From positions 821,183 to 885,182 of the forward strand of contig NZ_WTYB01000001.1 in assembly GCF_009828055.1 (NCBI RefSeq): a stretch of 64,000 bases of DNA, in the 5' to 3' direction. The notes under the pieces are model-generated. The model did not search any database and was not told where the DNA came from. It saw nothing but the letters and a program-made list of their open reading frames with translations. This stretch comes from Erythrobacter ramosus (GTDB taxonomy: Bacteria; Pseudomonadota; Alphaproteobacteria; Sphingomonadales; Sphingomonadaceae). How positions within the stretch are numbered: position 1 is the stretch's first letter; each line of letters opens with the position of its first letter. Shown here one piece after another: positions 35,969-46,315 of this stretch. A program made the position numbers and the translations under genes.

Positions 35969-36049
35969 GCCGATGCGCCTAAGGACGCGGGCTTGAACTG
36001 TCGATGAATTACCGCGCCCCGGCATAAGGCCGAGCGCGGGAGCCAGATC

Positions 36050-36217
36050 TTACTTGATCTTGGCTTCCTTGAATTCAACGTGCTTGCGCGCCACGGGATC
36101 ATACTTCCGGAAGCTCATCTTCTCGGTGATGTTGCGCGGGTTCTTCTTGGTCACGTAGAAGAAGCCGGTGCCCTCGCTCGAGACGAGGCGGATCTTGACG
36201 GTGGTGGGCTTCGCCAT
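36050..36217 (-). CDS. rpmG: 50S ribosomal protein L33
   Basis: A 55-residue ribosomal protein: [20 protein letters not shown] then [20 protein letters not shown] and a C-terminus ending EAKIK. It contains no cysteines, so it is the zinc-free form. ATG 36217 has GGAACCC upstream and TAA ends at 36050. It lies between lolA and arfB on the same strand. Confidence 0.97.
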   Translation of the reverse strand: MAKPTTVKIRLVSSEGTGFFYVTKKNPRNITEKMSFRKYDPVARKHVEFKEAKIK

Positions 36218-36370
36218 GGCGGGTTCCTGTCAACTGGGTCGGCCCGGCGAGTGCTTCACGCAGGGCTAAAAAAGCAAATAGCGGCGCGCCCGGAAGGCCC
36301 GGCACACCGCCACATGGGCGCGCCATTCGCCGATTCACGGGGAAAAGTCAAGGCGAGGTTGGGCGTCCGC

Positions 36371-36799
36371 TTACCAGTCCGAACTGCTGGGCTTGCCGCG
36401 ATTGGCCTTCACTGTGCCGCGCACCTTCTTGACCTTGAGCCGCTCCGTCTTGCCCACGCGATTGAGGCGGGTCTTGGCGCGGCGCTTGGGCTGCGTCTGG
36501 GCCTCCTCCAGCAGCGCCGCCAGCTTGACGCGTGCGTCCTGCCGGTTGGCCTCCTGCGTGCGGTGGGCCTTGGAATTGATGATGAGATCGCCGTTGCCCG
36601 CCAGCTTCGCGCCTGCCAGCGCCCGCAGCCGCGCGAACACCGGGGGTGACAGGCGCAGCGCATAGATGTTCACCCGCATTTCGACTTCGGTCGCGACCTT
36701 GTTGGCGTTCTGCCCGCCGGGTCCGGAGCCTGCGAGAAAGCTCTCGCTCGCCAACCGGATCGCGCGGGCGCTTAGCGGTTCGGGCGAATCGTCATCCAT
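36371..36799 (-). CDS. arfB: Alternative ribosome-rescue factor ArfB (YaeJ)
   Basis: A 142-residue peptidyl-tRNA hydrolase that frees stalled ribosomes. The catalytic GGQ is in GSGPGGQNANKVATEVEMR. The basic C-terminal tail (KRRAKTRLNRVGKTERLKVK) is the part that inserts into the mRNA channel in this family. The ATG at 36799 overlaps the pseudouridine synthase 3' end by 8 nt. Confidence 0.96.
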   Translation of the reverse strand: MDDDSPEPLSARAIRLASESFLAGSGPGGQNANKVATEVEMRVNIYALRLSPPVFARLRALAGAKLAGNGDLIINSKAHRTQEANRQDARVKLAALLEEAQTQPKRRAKTRLNRVGKTERLKVKKVRGTVKANRGKPSSSDW

Positions 36800-37454
36800 C
36801 TGTCGCCCCGAGTGCGAGGAAGTCAGCCGGCAGAGCGGCGCGCGCTTCGATCGGGGGCTTGCCGGGGCGGGTGACAGTTAGGCTCTCGGCATGGAGCATC
36901 GTGCGCTTGGCACCCGGCGCATTGCCCGCGCCATAAATCGGATCGCCCAGCAGGGGCAGGCCGAGGCCCGCCAAAGCATGGACCCGCAACTGGTGCGTGC
37001 GGCCTGTTTCGGGGCGGAAGCGGATCAGGCTGTGCGGCCCAAGCTCGCCCACCAGCTCCCAGTGCGAGACGGCTGGCTTGCCCTTTTTGGCCGGGATCAT
37101 GCGCCAGCCCTTTTCCGCCGAACTGATCTTCGAGAGCGAAAGCTCGATCGTCCCTTGCGTCCCCAGCGGATGCCCGGCGAGGATGGCGAGGTAAGTCTTG
37201 CCCACCAGCCGCTCCTCGAACGCCTTGTTGAACCGTGCGAGCGACTTGGGATTGCGGGCGAGCAGCAGGCAGCCGCTCGTGTCGGTGTCGAGCCGGTGCA
37301 CCGCCACCGGCGGACGCTGGAAGCCGAACTTCAGCCGTTCGAGGTGGTCTTCCAGGCAAATTCCGCCTTTGCGCGGCCGATCGACCGACATGCCCGAAGG
37401 CTTGTCGATCACCAGCGCTTCACCGTCTTCGTAGAGGATTTTGATATCAGCCAT
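36792..37454 (-). CDS. RluA-family pseudouridine synthase
   Basis: Converts uridine to pseudouridine in rRNA or tRNA. It has 220 residues from ATG 37454 (MADIKILYEDGEALVIDKP). The catalytic Asp is in VHRLDTDTSGCLLLARN, and RFRPETGRTHQLRVHALAGL is the conserved C-terminal motif. There is no S4 domain, so the target position (RluA, RluC or TruC type) is not assigned. It is coupled to arfB. Confidence 0.95.
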   Translation of the reverse strand: MADIKILYEDGEALVIDKPSGMSVDRPRKGGICLEDHLERLKFGFQRPPVAVHRLDTDTSGCLLLARNPKSLARFNKAFEERLVGKTYLAILAGHPLGTQGTIELSLSKISSAEKGWRMIPAKKGKPAVSHWELVGELGPHSLIRFRPETGRTHQLRVHALAGLGLPLLGDPIYGAGNAPGAKRTMLHAESLTVTRPGKPPIEARAALPADFLALGATDG

Positions 37455-37511
37455 GGGCCCCACTAACCGCTCGCCCCAAGCTTGTCTAAGCCTGTCCTGA
37501 GCGAGCGGGGT

Positions 37512-39326
37512 TCAGACCAGCACTGCCCGCACCAATCCGCGCAGGGCATTGCCGATCCAGAAGCCGCTGGCGAGATCGTCCAGCGTCAATTCCGCCTCGC
37601 GCGCCTTGCCCTCGCTGAGCAGGTGCTCGCGCAGCACGCCGGGGAGCAGGCCGAGGTTAGCGGGAGGCGTCAGCAGCACACCATCGGGCCCATCAGCAAA
37701 GACGCAGGTGAAGCTGCCTTCGGTGATGAGGCCGTCTCCCCGCACCAGCAGCGCCTCGTCCGCGCCGTGGCTGCGGGCCGCTGCCAGCGCGTCCTCGTAA
37801 AAGCCGCGGTCCGAGGTCTTGTGCATCAGCCGCCAGTCCGACGGATCGAGCGGATTGGGCAGCGCTGCGACCTTGACCGGCTCGCCCAAGGGCGCAGGCA
37901 GCGGCCCGGTTTCCAGCGCGCTCGCCCCAGAGCGCGACACCAGCAACCGCACGCGCGCCGGGGCGTCGAGTTCGAAACACAGCGCCTGGATTTGGTTGCG
38001 CAGAGCATGGCGATCAAATGCGAAACCCAGCGTGGCCGCGCTCGCCTTCATCCGCGCGAGGTGGAGTTCCAGCAGCGCGATGCCGCTGTCCGGTTCGAAC
38101 CGCATCGTCTCGATCAGGTCGCATTGCGGCGCGCTCAGTCCCGGTGCGGCGCGGCGCAGGAAGCCCGCCTTGACCTCGCATTCGCGCCGTTCGGACAGCG
38201 CATCACTATCCGCCACAATCGCCGAGCCGATGCCGAGCACTGCGCTACCCTGTCCGTTCTCGATTGGGGTGAGGCGCAGCGTGCGGATCGCGACATTGAA
38301 GGCGGCATTCCCGTCAGCATCGATCCGCCCGATCGCTCCGCAATAAGGCCCGCGCGCATCACGCTCGACTTCGCCCAGCAGTTCCATCGCCCGGATCTTG
38401 GGCGCGCCGGTGATCGAGCCGCAGGGGAACAGCGCCCGCACCAGATCCATCGCGCCCTTGCCGGGGCTGAGCCGCGCGCGGACGGTGGAGACCATCTGGT
38501 GCACCGTCGGGTAACTCTCGACCGCGAAGGGCGCATCGACGTGGACGCTGCCAGCTTCGGCCACGCGCGACAGATCATTGCGCATCAGATCGACGATCAT
38601 CAGGTTCTCGGCCCGGTCCTTCACCGAGGTGGCGAGCTCCTCTACCGCCGCGCGGTCGGCAGCCGGTTCTGCGGCGCGCGGGCGGGTGCCCTTCATCGGC
38701 TTTACCTTGGCCTCCGCGCCATTGAGCGCCACGAACAGTTCGGGCGAGAAGCTTAGCAGCCAGTGCGACCCGTCGAAGATCAGCCCGCCATAGCCTGCCG
38801 CCGCCGCATCGCGCAGCGCGGCATAGAGCCCGACCGGATCGCCGCGGAACGAGCCCGCCAGCGGGTAGGTGAGGTTCGCCTGATAGATGTCGCCCGCGTG
38901 AATCGCCTCGCGCAATTCATTGAACGCCGCTTCGTATCCGCCGGGGGAGAGCTGCGGCTCCATCGGGCCGAGCGTGCCGGTGCCCTCCGCCCGCGCGGCG
39001 AGCCAGCCGGGCACATCGTCTGCGGCAATTCGCGTCGGCGCATCGAACAGGCCAAGCCACACCAGCGGCCCAGCGGCTCCGCTCCGCGCGGCGGCGAGGC
39101 CTGCCAGCTTCGGCTCCAGCGCGAGGCCCGCTTCATAGGCGATGTAACCCGCCAGCGATCCGCCCTGCGCCGTGCGGGCAGCCTCGGCAGCAGCCAGAAC
39201 GCTGTCCACCTGATCGGGCCGGTGCGCCACGAACAGCGCGCGCGGGGCTTCGTACAGCAGCGCGTCGGCGGCACTTTCCCCGGCGCGGGCATCGTCAAGC
39301 AGCACGAAAGGCGTAGTCTGACCCAT
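37512..39326 (-). CDS. pabBC: Fused aminodeoxychorismate synthase component I and 4-amino-4-deoxychorismate lyase (PabB-PabC)
   Basis: Makes p-aminobenzoate for folate. It has 604 residues. The PabB part (about 1-380) includes [37 protein letters not shown] and [18 protein letters not shown]. The PabC PLP-lyase part (about 400-604) includes [14 protein letters not shown] with the PLP lysine and [18 protein letters not shown] 39326 (MGQTTPF) is chosen over a longer frame. The amidotransferase pabA is not adjacent. Confidence 0.96.
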   Translation of the reverse strand: MGQTTPFVLLDDARAGESAADALLYEAPRALFVAHRPDQVDSVLAAAEAARTAQGGSLAGYIAYEAGLALEPKLAGLAAARSGAAGPLVWLGLFDAPTRIAADDVPGWLAARAEGTGTLGPMEPQLSPGGYEAAFNELREAIHAGDIYQANLTYPLAGSFRGDPVGLYAALRDAAAAGYGGLIFDGSHWLLSFSPELFVALNGAEAKVKPMKGTRPRAAEPAADRAAVEELATSVKDRAENLMIVDLMRNDLSRVAEAGSVHVDAPFAVESYPTVHQMVSTVRARLSPGKGAMDLVRALFPCGSITGAPKIRAMELLGEVERDARGPYCGAIGRIDADGNAAFNVAIRTLRLTPIENGQGSAVLGIGSAIVADSDALSERRECEVKAGFLRRAAPGLSAPQCDLIETMRFEPDSGIALLELHLARMKASAATLGFAFDRHALRNQIQALCFELDAPARVRLLVSRSGASALETGPLPAPLGEPVKVAALPNPLDPSDWRLMHKTSDRGFYEDALAAARSHGADEALLVRGDGLITEGSFTCVFADGPDGVLLTPPANLGLLPGVLREHLLSEGKAREAELTLDDLASGFWIGNALRGLVRAVLV

Positions 39327-39426
39327 GCCGGTTAGCCTTAGCCAAATGTGCGTCGCTGTCGAGAACTTGACCGCTGCGGACGGCCCCTGCACATCAGCGC
39401 CAGACAGAGTTTTACGGGGATCAGGA

Positions 39427-40965
39427 ATGGGCGAGCAGGCGGGCGATATCTATCTAGGTCTGGGGTCGGACGGATCGCGGCAAGCGCTCGCGCTGAGCCG
39501 GTCGAACCGCCACGGGCTGATCGCGGGCGCGACCGGGACGGGCAAAACCGTGACCTTGCAGGGCATCGCCGAGAGCTTCTCCAAGGCGGGCGTGCCGGTG
39601 TTCGTTGCCGACGTGAAGGGCGATCTGTCTGGCATCGCCATGCCGGGCTCGCCCACCTTCAAACACGCCGACAAGCTGGAAAGCCGCGCCAAGGAACTCG
39701 GCATCACCGATTATACCTACACCGACAATCCGGTGATCTTCTGGGACCTCTACGGCGAACAGGGCCACCCGATCCGCACCACGGTGTCGGAAATGGGGCC
39801 GTTGCTGCTGTCGCGGTTGCTCGATCTGAACGAGACGCAGGAAGGCGTGCTGCAGATCATCTTCCGCTATGCCGACGAGAACGGTTTGCTGCTGCTCGAC
39901 TTTAGCGACTTGCAGGCGCTGCTGGCCTGGGCGAACGAGAATTCGGCTGAACTGTCAGGCAAATACGGCAATGTCACCAAGCCCTCGGTTGGCTCGATCC
40001 AGCGCCAATTGCTGTCGTTTGAGGCGCAAGGGGCGGACAATTTCTTCGGTGAGCCCGCGCTGGAAATCGACGATTTCCTGAAGGTGGACGAGCAGGGCCG
40101 GGGCTACGTCAACGTGCTCGCCGCCGACAAGCTGATGCGCAGCCCCAAGCTCTACGCCACCTTCCTGCTGTGGCTGCTCGCGGAACTGTTCGAGAGTCTG
40201 CCCGAAGTCGGCGATCCCGAAAAGCCCAAGTTGGTGTTCTTCTTTGACGAGGCGCACCTGCTGTTCGACGATGCGCCCAAGGCCTTGCAGGACACCATCG
40301 AAAACGTCGTGCGGCTGATCCGTTCCAAGGGCGTGGGCGTGTTCTTTGTCACGCAGAACCCGATTGATATTCCTGAGGAAGTGGCCGGCCAGCTCGGCAA
40401 CCGGGTGCAGCACGCTTTGCGCGCCTTCACCCCGCGTGACCAGCGCGCGATCAAGGCGGCGGCGGAGACGTTCCGGGTCAATCCGAAGCTCGATGTCGAG
40501 ACCGCGATCACCGAATTGAAGGTGGGCGAAGCGCTGGTCTCGACGCTGGATGAGGACGGCGCGCCCACCATTGTCGAGCGCACGCTGATCAAGCCGCCGC
40601 GTTCACGCCTCGGGCCGGTGACGCCCAAGGAGCGCGCGATTATTCAATCGATTAGCCCGCTTGATGGCAAATACGACACCCGCGCCGACCGCGAAAGTGC
40701 CGCCGAAGTGCTCGCTGCCAAGGCCGCCGATGCGGCTGCGACGGCGGAGGAAGTCGCTGAAAAGGGACGCGAGGAAGTCGGCAAGCGCGAACGCAAGACG
40801 CCGTCTGTGTGGGAGAAGGCGGGCAAGAGCGCGATGACCGCGGCGGGCGGTTCGCTGGCCTCGATCGCGGTGGCGGCGGTGCTGGGCAAGAAGTCCGGCG
40901 CCAATCCGCTGCGCACCGGTGCGACCGCTTTCGTCAGGAACCTGATCGGCGGGCTGATGCGCTGA
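39427..40965 (+). CDS. HerA-like ATPase (DUF853 family)
   Basis: A 512-residue P-loop ATPase of the HerA/FtsK superfamily. Walker [14 protein letters not shown] is near residue 40. Walker B and catalytic Glu are in [17 protein letters not shown], and the sensor is [15 protein letters not shown]. The C-terminal 80 residues have an Ala/Glu-rich coil and a hydrophobic stretch. No NurA nuclease neighbour is present, so a DNA-end-processing role is not shown. Function in this family is poorly known. Confidence 0.92.
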   Translation: MGEQAGDIYLGLGSDGSRQALALSRSNRHGLIAGATGTGKTVTLQGIAESFSKAGVPVFVADVKGDLSGIAMPGSPTFKHADKLESRAKELGITDYTYTDNPVIFWDLYGEQGHPIRTTVSEMGPLLLSRLLDLNETQEGVLQIIFRYADENGLLLLDFSDLQALLAWANENSAELSGKYGNVTKPSVGSIQRQLLSFEAQGADNFFGEPALEIDDFLKVDEQGRGYVNVLAADKLMRSPKLYATFLLWLLAELFESLPEVGDPEKPKLVFFFDEAHLLFDDAPKALQDTIENVVRLIRSKGVGVFFVTQNPIDIPEEVAGQLGNRVQHALRAFTPRDQRAIKAAAETFRVNPKLDVETAITELKVGEALVSTLDEDGAPTIVERTLIKPPRSRLGPVTPKERAIIQSISPLDGKYDTRADRESAAEVLAAKAADAAATAEEVAEKGREEVGKRERKTPSVWEKAGKSAMTAAGGSLASIAVAAVLGKKSGANPLRTGATAFVRNLIGGLMR

Positions 40966-40973
40966 CGATCCGC

Positions 40974-41065
40974 CGAAGTTGACAAACTTGACAGGGTGTC
41001 AAGCGCCCTTTTGAGCAATTTCGTGATATAATTCAGATGTTTGACGCCAAAAAGCGAAGTTGACA
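40974..41065. repeat. Repeated CGAAGTTGACA and TTGACA dyad between convergent genes
   Basis: CGAAGTTGACA occurs at 40974-40984 and 41055-41065. Between them is the perfect dyad TTGACA-GGG-TGTCAA (40988-41002) and a TATAAT (41027-41032) without a correctly spaced -35. The flanking genes converge here, so it is not an ordinary promoter region. The rest of the gap to 41187 shows nothing more. Confidence 0.5.
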
Positions 41066-41187
41066 CTTTGCCCTGTCCTGGGGGGGAGGGGCACGTTGCG
41101 TGCGGCTTAGGGCCGGGGGACGACAATGTGAAAGAACAGGGCGAAGCATAGCGGCGCGGTGCGGCAGTAGGAAAGCCGCAGCAGGTC

Positions 41188-41583
41188 TTAGCGCGGACGG
41201 TGCTCGGTGCCCTCCCCGGCGGTGATAAAGATCGCGGTTGCGCTCTCTGCCACATCGGCGGTGTGCCACACGCCGGGCGGGTTGATCGCATAGTCCCCCG
41301 CCGCCAGGGCCACTTCTGCAAGCTGCCCATCGGGAAATTCCTGCACCAGCACCATCGCCCCCGCCACGCAGATCACGACCTCCGCGCCCGCCGGGTGCAT
41401 TTCCCACGCGGCCCAGCTTGTCGTGAAGGTATATTGCGAGACCAGCCGTCCTTCCGCCCCGTCAGCGGCAGCACGCGCGCCGTAGGCTTCGTACCATTCC
41501 ATCCCGGTGAAGGGCGGCAGCACCTCGGCCTTGGCGCCGAGGCCGAGATGGATGAACCGCTCCTCCAGCCGGGGCGCGGTCAC
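41188..41583 (-). CDS. Cupin-domain protein
   Basis: A 131-residue single-domain cupin. WEMHPAGAEVVICVAGAMVL and PGVWHTADVAE match the two cupin motifs with metal-binding His and Glu positions. The GTG start at 41583 overlaps the upstream glyoxalase-like stop. Substrate and reaction are unknown. Confidence 0.85.
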   Translation of the reverse strand: MTAPRLEERFIHLGLGAKAEVLPPFTGMEWYEAYGARAAADGAEGRLVSQYTFTTSWAAWEMHPAGAEVVICVAGAMVLVQEFPDGQLAEVALAAGDYAINPPGVWHTADVAESATAIFITAGEGTEHRPR

Positions 41584-41987
41584 GACCCGTCGCCGGTGGC
41601 GGCGACCATGCAGAAGGCGTTCAGCTTGTTGCCATCGGGATCGCGGAAGTAGCCGGCATAGAAGCCGTCCTCGCCGCGCGGGCCGGGCGCGCCTTCGTCG
41701 CTTCCGCCGTGCGCCATCGCGATACCGTGGATCGCATCGACATCCTCCGGCGTCTTCACTTCGAGCGCGACCATCACGCCGTTGCCCACGGTGGCGGGCT
41801 CGCCATCGAACGGCAGAGTCGCCGCAATCCCCGGCGCGCCGCCCCATTCGCCCCAGGCGATGAACGCCTCGGTATCCATCATCCGCCCAACCCCGAAATG
41901 CGCGGCCAACGCGTCATAGAACGCCGCCGCGCGCGGCAGATCATTGGTGCCCAAGGTGACGTAGCCGATCATCGTGTTTCCTCCCAT
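41580..41987 (-). CDS. VOC-superfamily (glyoxalase/bleomycin-resistance fold) protein
   Basis: A 135-residue small dioxygenase-fold protein. MIGYVTLGTNDLPRAAAFYD is the typical first beta-alpha unit, and EDGFYAGYFRDPDGNKLNAF is the typical last unit with the metal Glu region. ATG is at 41987 near GGAGGAAAC. It pairs with the cupin gene, so the two small metal-fold proteins may act on related substrates (inference). Confidence 0.9.
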   Translation of the reverse strand: MGGNTMIGYVTLGTNDLPRAAAFYDALAAHFGVGRMMDTEAFIAWGEWGGAPGIAATLPFDGEPATVGNGVMVALEVKTPEDVDAIHGIAMAHGGSDEGAPGPRGEDGFYAGYFRDPDGNKLNAFCMVAATGDGS

Positions 41988-42044
41988 GTAATGCGAATCG
42001 ATGGGGGAACATTACAGGAACATCGGAGGTGCTTCAAGCAGCCT

Positions 42045-42142
42045 TCCCCCGTCCCGGGCTTGACCCGGGACCCCGCTTTTCTTTCAATCGGTTGCGAGCG
42101 GCAGAAGTCAGCTGGGTCCCGGGTCGAGCCCGGGACGGGGGG
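42045..42142. repeat. Inverted-repeat element upstream of the VOC gene and downstream of aminopeptidase P
   Basis: CCCCCGTCCCGGGCTTGACC and following bases are answered by GCTGGGTCCCGGGTCGAGCC and following bases in inverse order at about 42111-42142. It is nearly the same unit as at 22222-22309. The right end lies immediately beside the aminopeptidase stop. Confidence 0.8.
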
Positions 42143-43948
42143 TTAAAGCGGCGCGGTCTCCCGTTCCACCCATGCCAAGTCCTCGCCCTCCAGCCTCGGC
42201 TCAAGCAGCGCGCGCACCTGCGCGTGATACGCATCGACCCACGCGATTTCCTCTGCCGTCAGCAGCTCACGCGCGATCAGCTTGCGATCCAGCGGCACGA
42301 AGGTCAGCGTCTCGAACCCGAGATACTTGCCTTCCATGCCCGCAATGGCGCGCTCCTCGACCAGCACCAGATTCTCGATCCGGATGCCGAACGCGCCCGG
42401 CTTGTAATAGCCCGGCTCGTTGGAGAGGATCATGCCCGCGAACAGCTCCTGCCCGGTGCCCGCCTGCCCGCCCGAAGGCTTGGCGATGCGCTGCGGGCCT
42501 TCGTGCACGGCGAGCACACTACCCACGCCGTGCCCGGTGCCGTGGGCGTAATCGACGCCGCCTTCCCACAGATATTGCCGCGCCAGCACATCAAGCTGGC
42601 CGCCGCAGGTGCCTTGCGGGAACACCGCGCGGGCGAGTTGGATATGGCCCTTCAATACCCGCGTGTTGCGGTCGCGCATTTCGGCGGAAGGCTCACCGGG
42701 GCCGACCCACACCGTGCGGGTGATGTCGGTGGTGCCGCCGGGATATTGCCCGCCCGAATCGACCAGATAGATCGACGACGGCGGGATCGGGATATTGCTG
42801 TCCTCGTCCACCTTGTAATGCGGCAGCGCGGCATGGCCGGCGGCGGCGGAGATGGTGTCGAAGCTCAGATCGCTGAGGCCGGGGTCTTCCTCGCGGAAGG
42901 CTTGCAGGCGCGCGGCGGCGGCGAGTTCGTCGACGCCGCCCTTTGGCGCTTCGATTTCCAGCCAGCGCAGGAAGCGCGAAACCGCTGCCCCGTCTCGCGC
43001 CTGCGCGTCGCGTTGCCCCGACTGTTCGGCTGGGTTCTTGATCGCCTTGGCGAGGATCGTCGGGTCCTGCTTGAACGCGAACTTGGCGCCGCCCGCGCGC
43101 AGGGCCTGCGCGATGCCGACCACCGCGAAATCGGGATCGAGCGCAACGCTCTTGCCCGCATATTCGCTCAAGGCGGCCTCGAACGCGCCCCGGTCGCGGA
43201 TCGTCACCGCATTGCCGAGGTGGCGGGTCAGTTCCGGCGTCACCTTCTCGGGCGCGATGAACAGTTCGGCGCTGCCATCCTTGCGGGCGATGACATAGGA
43301 CAGGGCGACGGGGGTGTGCGACACGTCTGCGCCGCGAATGTTGAGCAGCCATGCGACCGAATCGAGCGCCGGGATCACCACGGCATCATGGCCTTCCTTG
43401 ACCAGCCAATCGGCCACCGCCGCACGCTTGTCCGCCGAGGAGCGCCCGGCGAGCGTCTCGTCATGGACGGTCGCCACAGCCGCAGAGGGCTCCGGACGAT
43501 CAGCCCACACCGCGTCGATCGGGTTGCTGGCGAGCGGGACAAGTGTGACGCCCTTGGGGTTCACCTGCTTTTCCAGCGCCTCAACCCAGGCCCAGGTGTG
43601 GAGCCACGGGTCATAGGCGATGCGCGCGCCATCCTCGCACACTTCGGGCAGCCATCCGGCGAGGCTTTCGGCGGGCACGCTCTTGTAATCGAACAATTGC
43701 CCGTCGACCTGCTCGCGCACCTGCACGGTGTAGCGCCCGTCAACGAAGATCGCCGCGTGGTTGAGCGTCACCGCTGCAAACCCCGCCGAGCCGCCGAACC
43801 CGGTCAGCCAGCCCAACCGCTGGGCATATTCACCGACATATTCGCTCATGTGCTCATCGCTGATCGGCACAATGAACCCATCCACGCCGCGGCGCTTCAA
43901 TTCCTCGCGCAACGCGGCCAAGCGGGCTTCATGGGTCTGCATCAGCAT
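42143..43948 (-). CDS. pepP: Xaa-Pro aminopeptidase (M24B family)
   Basis: A 601-residue three-domain aminopeptidase P removing N-terminal residues before proline. Metal ligands are seen in LVDSGGQYPGGTTDITRTVW (two Asp), HGTGHGVGSVLAVHEGP (His), LSNEPGYY (Glu) and KYLGFETLTFVP (Glu). ATG 43948 follows GAGGATCGACGAA; the longer frame to 44068 would overlap the divergent gene region. There is no signal peptide, so it is cytosolic. Confidence 0.95.
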   Translation of the reverse strand: MLMQTHEARLAALREELKRRGVDGFIVPISDEHMSEYVGEYAQRLGWLTGFGGSAGFAAVTLNHAAIFVDGRYTVQVREQVDGQLFDYKSVPAESLAGWLPEVCEDGARIAYDPWLHTWAWVEALEKQVNPKGVTLVPLASNPIDAVWADRPEPSAAVATVHDETLAGRSSADKRAAVADWLVKEGHDAVVIPALDSVAWLLNIRGADVSHTPVALSYVIARKDGSAELFIAPEKVTPELTRHLGNAVTIRDRGAFEAALSEYAGKSVALDPDFAVVGIAQALRAGGAKFAFKQDPTILAKAIKNPAEQSGQRDAQARDGAAVSRFLRWLEIEAPKGGVDELAAAARLQAFREEDPGLSDLSFDTISAAAGHAALPHYKVDEDSNIPIPPSSIYLVDSGGQYPGGTTDITRTVWVGPGEPSAEMRDRNTRVLKGHIQLARAVFPQGTCGGQLDVLARQYLWEGGVDYAHGTGHGVGSVLAVHEGPQRIAKPSGGQAGTGQELFAGMILSNEPGYYKPGAFGIRIENLVLVEERAIAGMEGKYLGFETLTFVPLDRKLIARELLTAEEIAWVDAYHAQVRALLEPRLEGEDLAWVERETAPL

Positions 43949-44083
43949 TTCGTCGATCCTCGGCTTATCGCGCGGGGTACTTGCCGCGCAGGAATGTATC
44001 ACTAGAACCGCCAACATAGGCCCAAAACCCGCGTCTTTCCACCCGGATGCACGCTGGCCGCCTGCCATAGGGGACGACCGACC

Positions 44084-46315
44084 ATGACCCGCCCGATCAG
44101 CCGCCTTGCTCTTGCCACCGCACTGGCGGCCACCACTTTTGTGCCAGCCGCCGCGAACACCACCACCCGAGAGGAACAGTCCCGCGTGACCACGTCATCC
44201 GCCGCTTCCACTGCCGCCACACCCGACATCACACCGCCCGTCGCGGAAAAGCGCCCGCATACCTACACGCATCACGGGATCACCATCGAAGACCCCTATG
44301 ACTGGCTGTATGACAAGTCGTACCCGGTGGTGGATGACGAGGATGTGCTGAACCATGTCAAGGCCGAGAACGCGTATTTCGAAGCGAAGATGGCGGGCCA
44401 GTCGGCACTGACCGAAGCGCTGTTCACCGAGATGCGCGCGCGGATCAAGGAAGACGACAGCACCGTTCCGCAGAAGGATGGCGACTACCTCTACTGGTCG
44501 GAATTCGAGGAAGGCGCGCAGTATCGCAAGCATTGGCGCAAGCCCGTGGCGGGCGGCGAGGCCGAATTGCTGATCGACGAGAACTTGCTCGCCGAAGGGC
44601 AGGAATATTTCCGCCTCGGCGCGGCCTCGATCAGCCAGAACCAGCGCTATCTCGCCTTTTCGACCGACACCAACGGGTCGGAGCGTTACACCGGGCGGAT
44701 CAAGGATTTGCAGACCGGCGAATTGCTGCCCGACGTGCTGGAAAATCTGCGCGGCGATATGATGTGGGTCGCGAATGATACGGCGCTGGTCTACGGCCCC
44801 TCGACCGAGGAGTGGCGCACGCTGGAAGCCAAGCTGCACGTGATCGGCCAGCCGGCGGACAGCGATGTCACGCTCTATAAGGAAGAAGACCAGAGCTTCG
44901 GCGTCGGCACCGGGCTGACCGCGCAGGAAGACTGGCTGGTGATCGCCACCGGCGACAACGAGACGAGCGAAGTGCGCCTCGTCCCCGCCGCCAACCCGAC
45001 CGCCGAACCCATTCTGGTCAAGGCGCGCAAGAAGGGTGTCGAATACAGCGTTGATGTGCGCGACGGCGAGCTGTGGGTGTGGACCAATGACGAACACATC
45101 AACTTCCGCCTCGCCAAGGCGAAGCTGGAGACACCGGGCGATTGGCAGACGGTGATTGCAGGGTCGGACGAGTTCTATCTGACCGGTTTCGACCTGTTCA
45201 AGAACTTCTTCGTCACCGAAGGGCGCAAGAACGGCCTCGATCAGATCGAGCTGCGCCAATATGCCGATCCGGCAAAGATCACCCCGATTGCCTTCCCGGA
45301 AGCGAGCTACACCGCGGGTCTCTCCAACAACCCCGAATATGACATGACCAAGCTGCGGCTGTCCTACCAGAGCATGGTCACGCCCAGCACGGTCTATGAT
45401 TACGACGTCAAGACCGCCAAGCTGGAGACGCTCAAGACGCAGGAAATTCCGAGCGGTTATGACGCCTCGCTCTACACCACCGAACGCGTGACCGTGCAGG
45501 CGCGGGATGGGACGATAGTGCCGGTCAGCATCGTGATGCGCAAAGACCGCGCGGAAATCCTCGCCAAGGCCTGGATCGAGGGGCCGGGGCCGCTGCACCT
45601 CTATGCCTATGGCGCCTATGGCTATGCCATTCCGCCGGGCTTCTCGACCTCGCGCCTCAGCCTTGTGGATCGCGGCTTTGCCTATGCCATCGCGCATATC
45701 CGGGGCGGGGACGATCTCGGGCGGCGCTGGTATCTGCAAGGCAAGATGTTCGAGCGGATGAACACCTTCAACGATTTCGTCGATGCGGGCCGGGGCCTGA
45801 TCGCCAAGGGCTACACCGCCGAGGGCATGGTCACCGCCAGTGGCGGTTCGGCCGGCGGCGAGTTGATGGGCGCGATCATCAATCAGGACCCCAAGCAATA
45901 CGGCGCGATTGTCGCCCACGTGCCGTTTGTCGATGTGCTCAACACGATGCTCAACGAAAAGCTGCCGCTGACGCCGGGCGAATGGCAGGAGTGGGGCAAC
46001 CCGATCACCTCCAAGGCGTCCTTCGCCTATATGCTGTCCTATTCGCCCTATGATCAGGTGGTCGCGCAGGATTACCCGCCGATGCTGGTGACGGCGGGGC
46101 TCAACGATCCGCGCGTGACCTATTGGGAACCGGCCAAGTGGGTTGCGAAGCTGCGCGAGCTCAAGACCGACGACAACCTGCTGCTGATGAAGACCAACAT
46201 GGGCGCAGGCCACGGCGGGCAATCGGGCCGCTGGAACTCCCTGAAGGAGACGGCGGAGGAATTCGCCTTCATCCTGTGGCAGATGGGGATGGCGCCCAAG
46301 ACCGAGGGCGAATGA
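44084..46315 (+). CDS. S9A prolyl oligopeptidase / oligopeptidase B, exported
   Basis: A 743-residue serine peptidase. The N-terminal 24 residues look like a signal peptide (FVPAAA). A beta-propeller occupies about residues 120-450. The catalytic Ser is in TASGGSAGGELMGA, the Asp in AGLNDPRVTYWEPAKW and the His in NMGAGHGGQSGR. The variant with acidic residues around GGDD fits oligopeptidase B, but specificity is inferred. The stop overlaps the thioesterase start (ATGA). Confidence 0.95.
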   Translation: MTRPISRLALATALAATTFVPAAANTTTREEQSRVTTSSAASTAATPDITPPVAEKRPHTYTHHGITIEDPYDWLYDKSYPVVDDEDVLNHVKAENAYFEAKMAGQSALTEALFTEMRARIKEDDSTVPQKDGDYLYWSEFEEGAQYRKHWRKPVAGGEAELLIDENLLAEGQEYFRLGAASISQNQRYLAFSTDTNGSERYTGRIKDLQTGELLPDVLENLRGDMMWVANDTALVYGPSTEEWRTLEAKLHVIGQPADSDVTLYKEEDQSFGVGTGLTAQEDWLVIATGDNETSEVRLVPAANPTAEPILVKARKKGVEYSVDVRDGELWVWTNDEHINFRLAKAKLETPGDWQTVIAGSDEFYLTGFDLFKNFFVTEGRKNGLDQIELRQYADPAKITPIAFPEASYTAGLSNNPEYDMTKLRLSYQSMVTPSTVYDYDVKTAKLETLKTQEIPSGYDASLYTTERVTVQARDGTIVPVSIVMRKDRAEILAKAWIEGPGPLHLYAYGAYGYAIPPGFSTSRLSLVDRGFAYAIAHIRGGDDLGRRWYLQGKMFERMNTFNDFVDAGRGLIAKGYTAEGMVTASGGSAGGELMGAIINQDPKQYGAIVAHVPFVDVLNTMLNEKLPLTPGEWQEWGNPITSKASFAYMLSYSPYDQVVAQDYPPMLVTAGLNDPRVTYWEPAKWVAKLRELKTDDNLLLMKTNMGAGHGGQSGRWNSLKETAEEFAFILWQMGMAPKTEGE

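Noticed and set aside
5991..42142. Inverted repeats as a CRISPR array
   Set aside because: The copies are tens of kilobases apart with no regular spacing or spacers, so they are dispersed palindromic elements.
44195..46222. 675-codon leftward open frame opposite the oligopeptidase B gene
   Set aside because: It lies wholly antisense to a clear S9 peptidase with catalytic triad. Its composition (His/Arg/Gly-rich, no domain) is that of a high-GC shadow frame.
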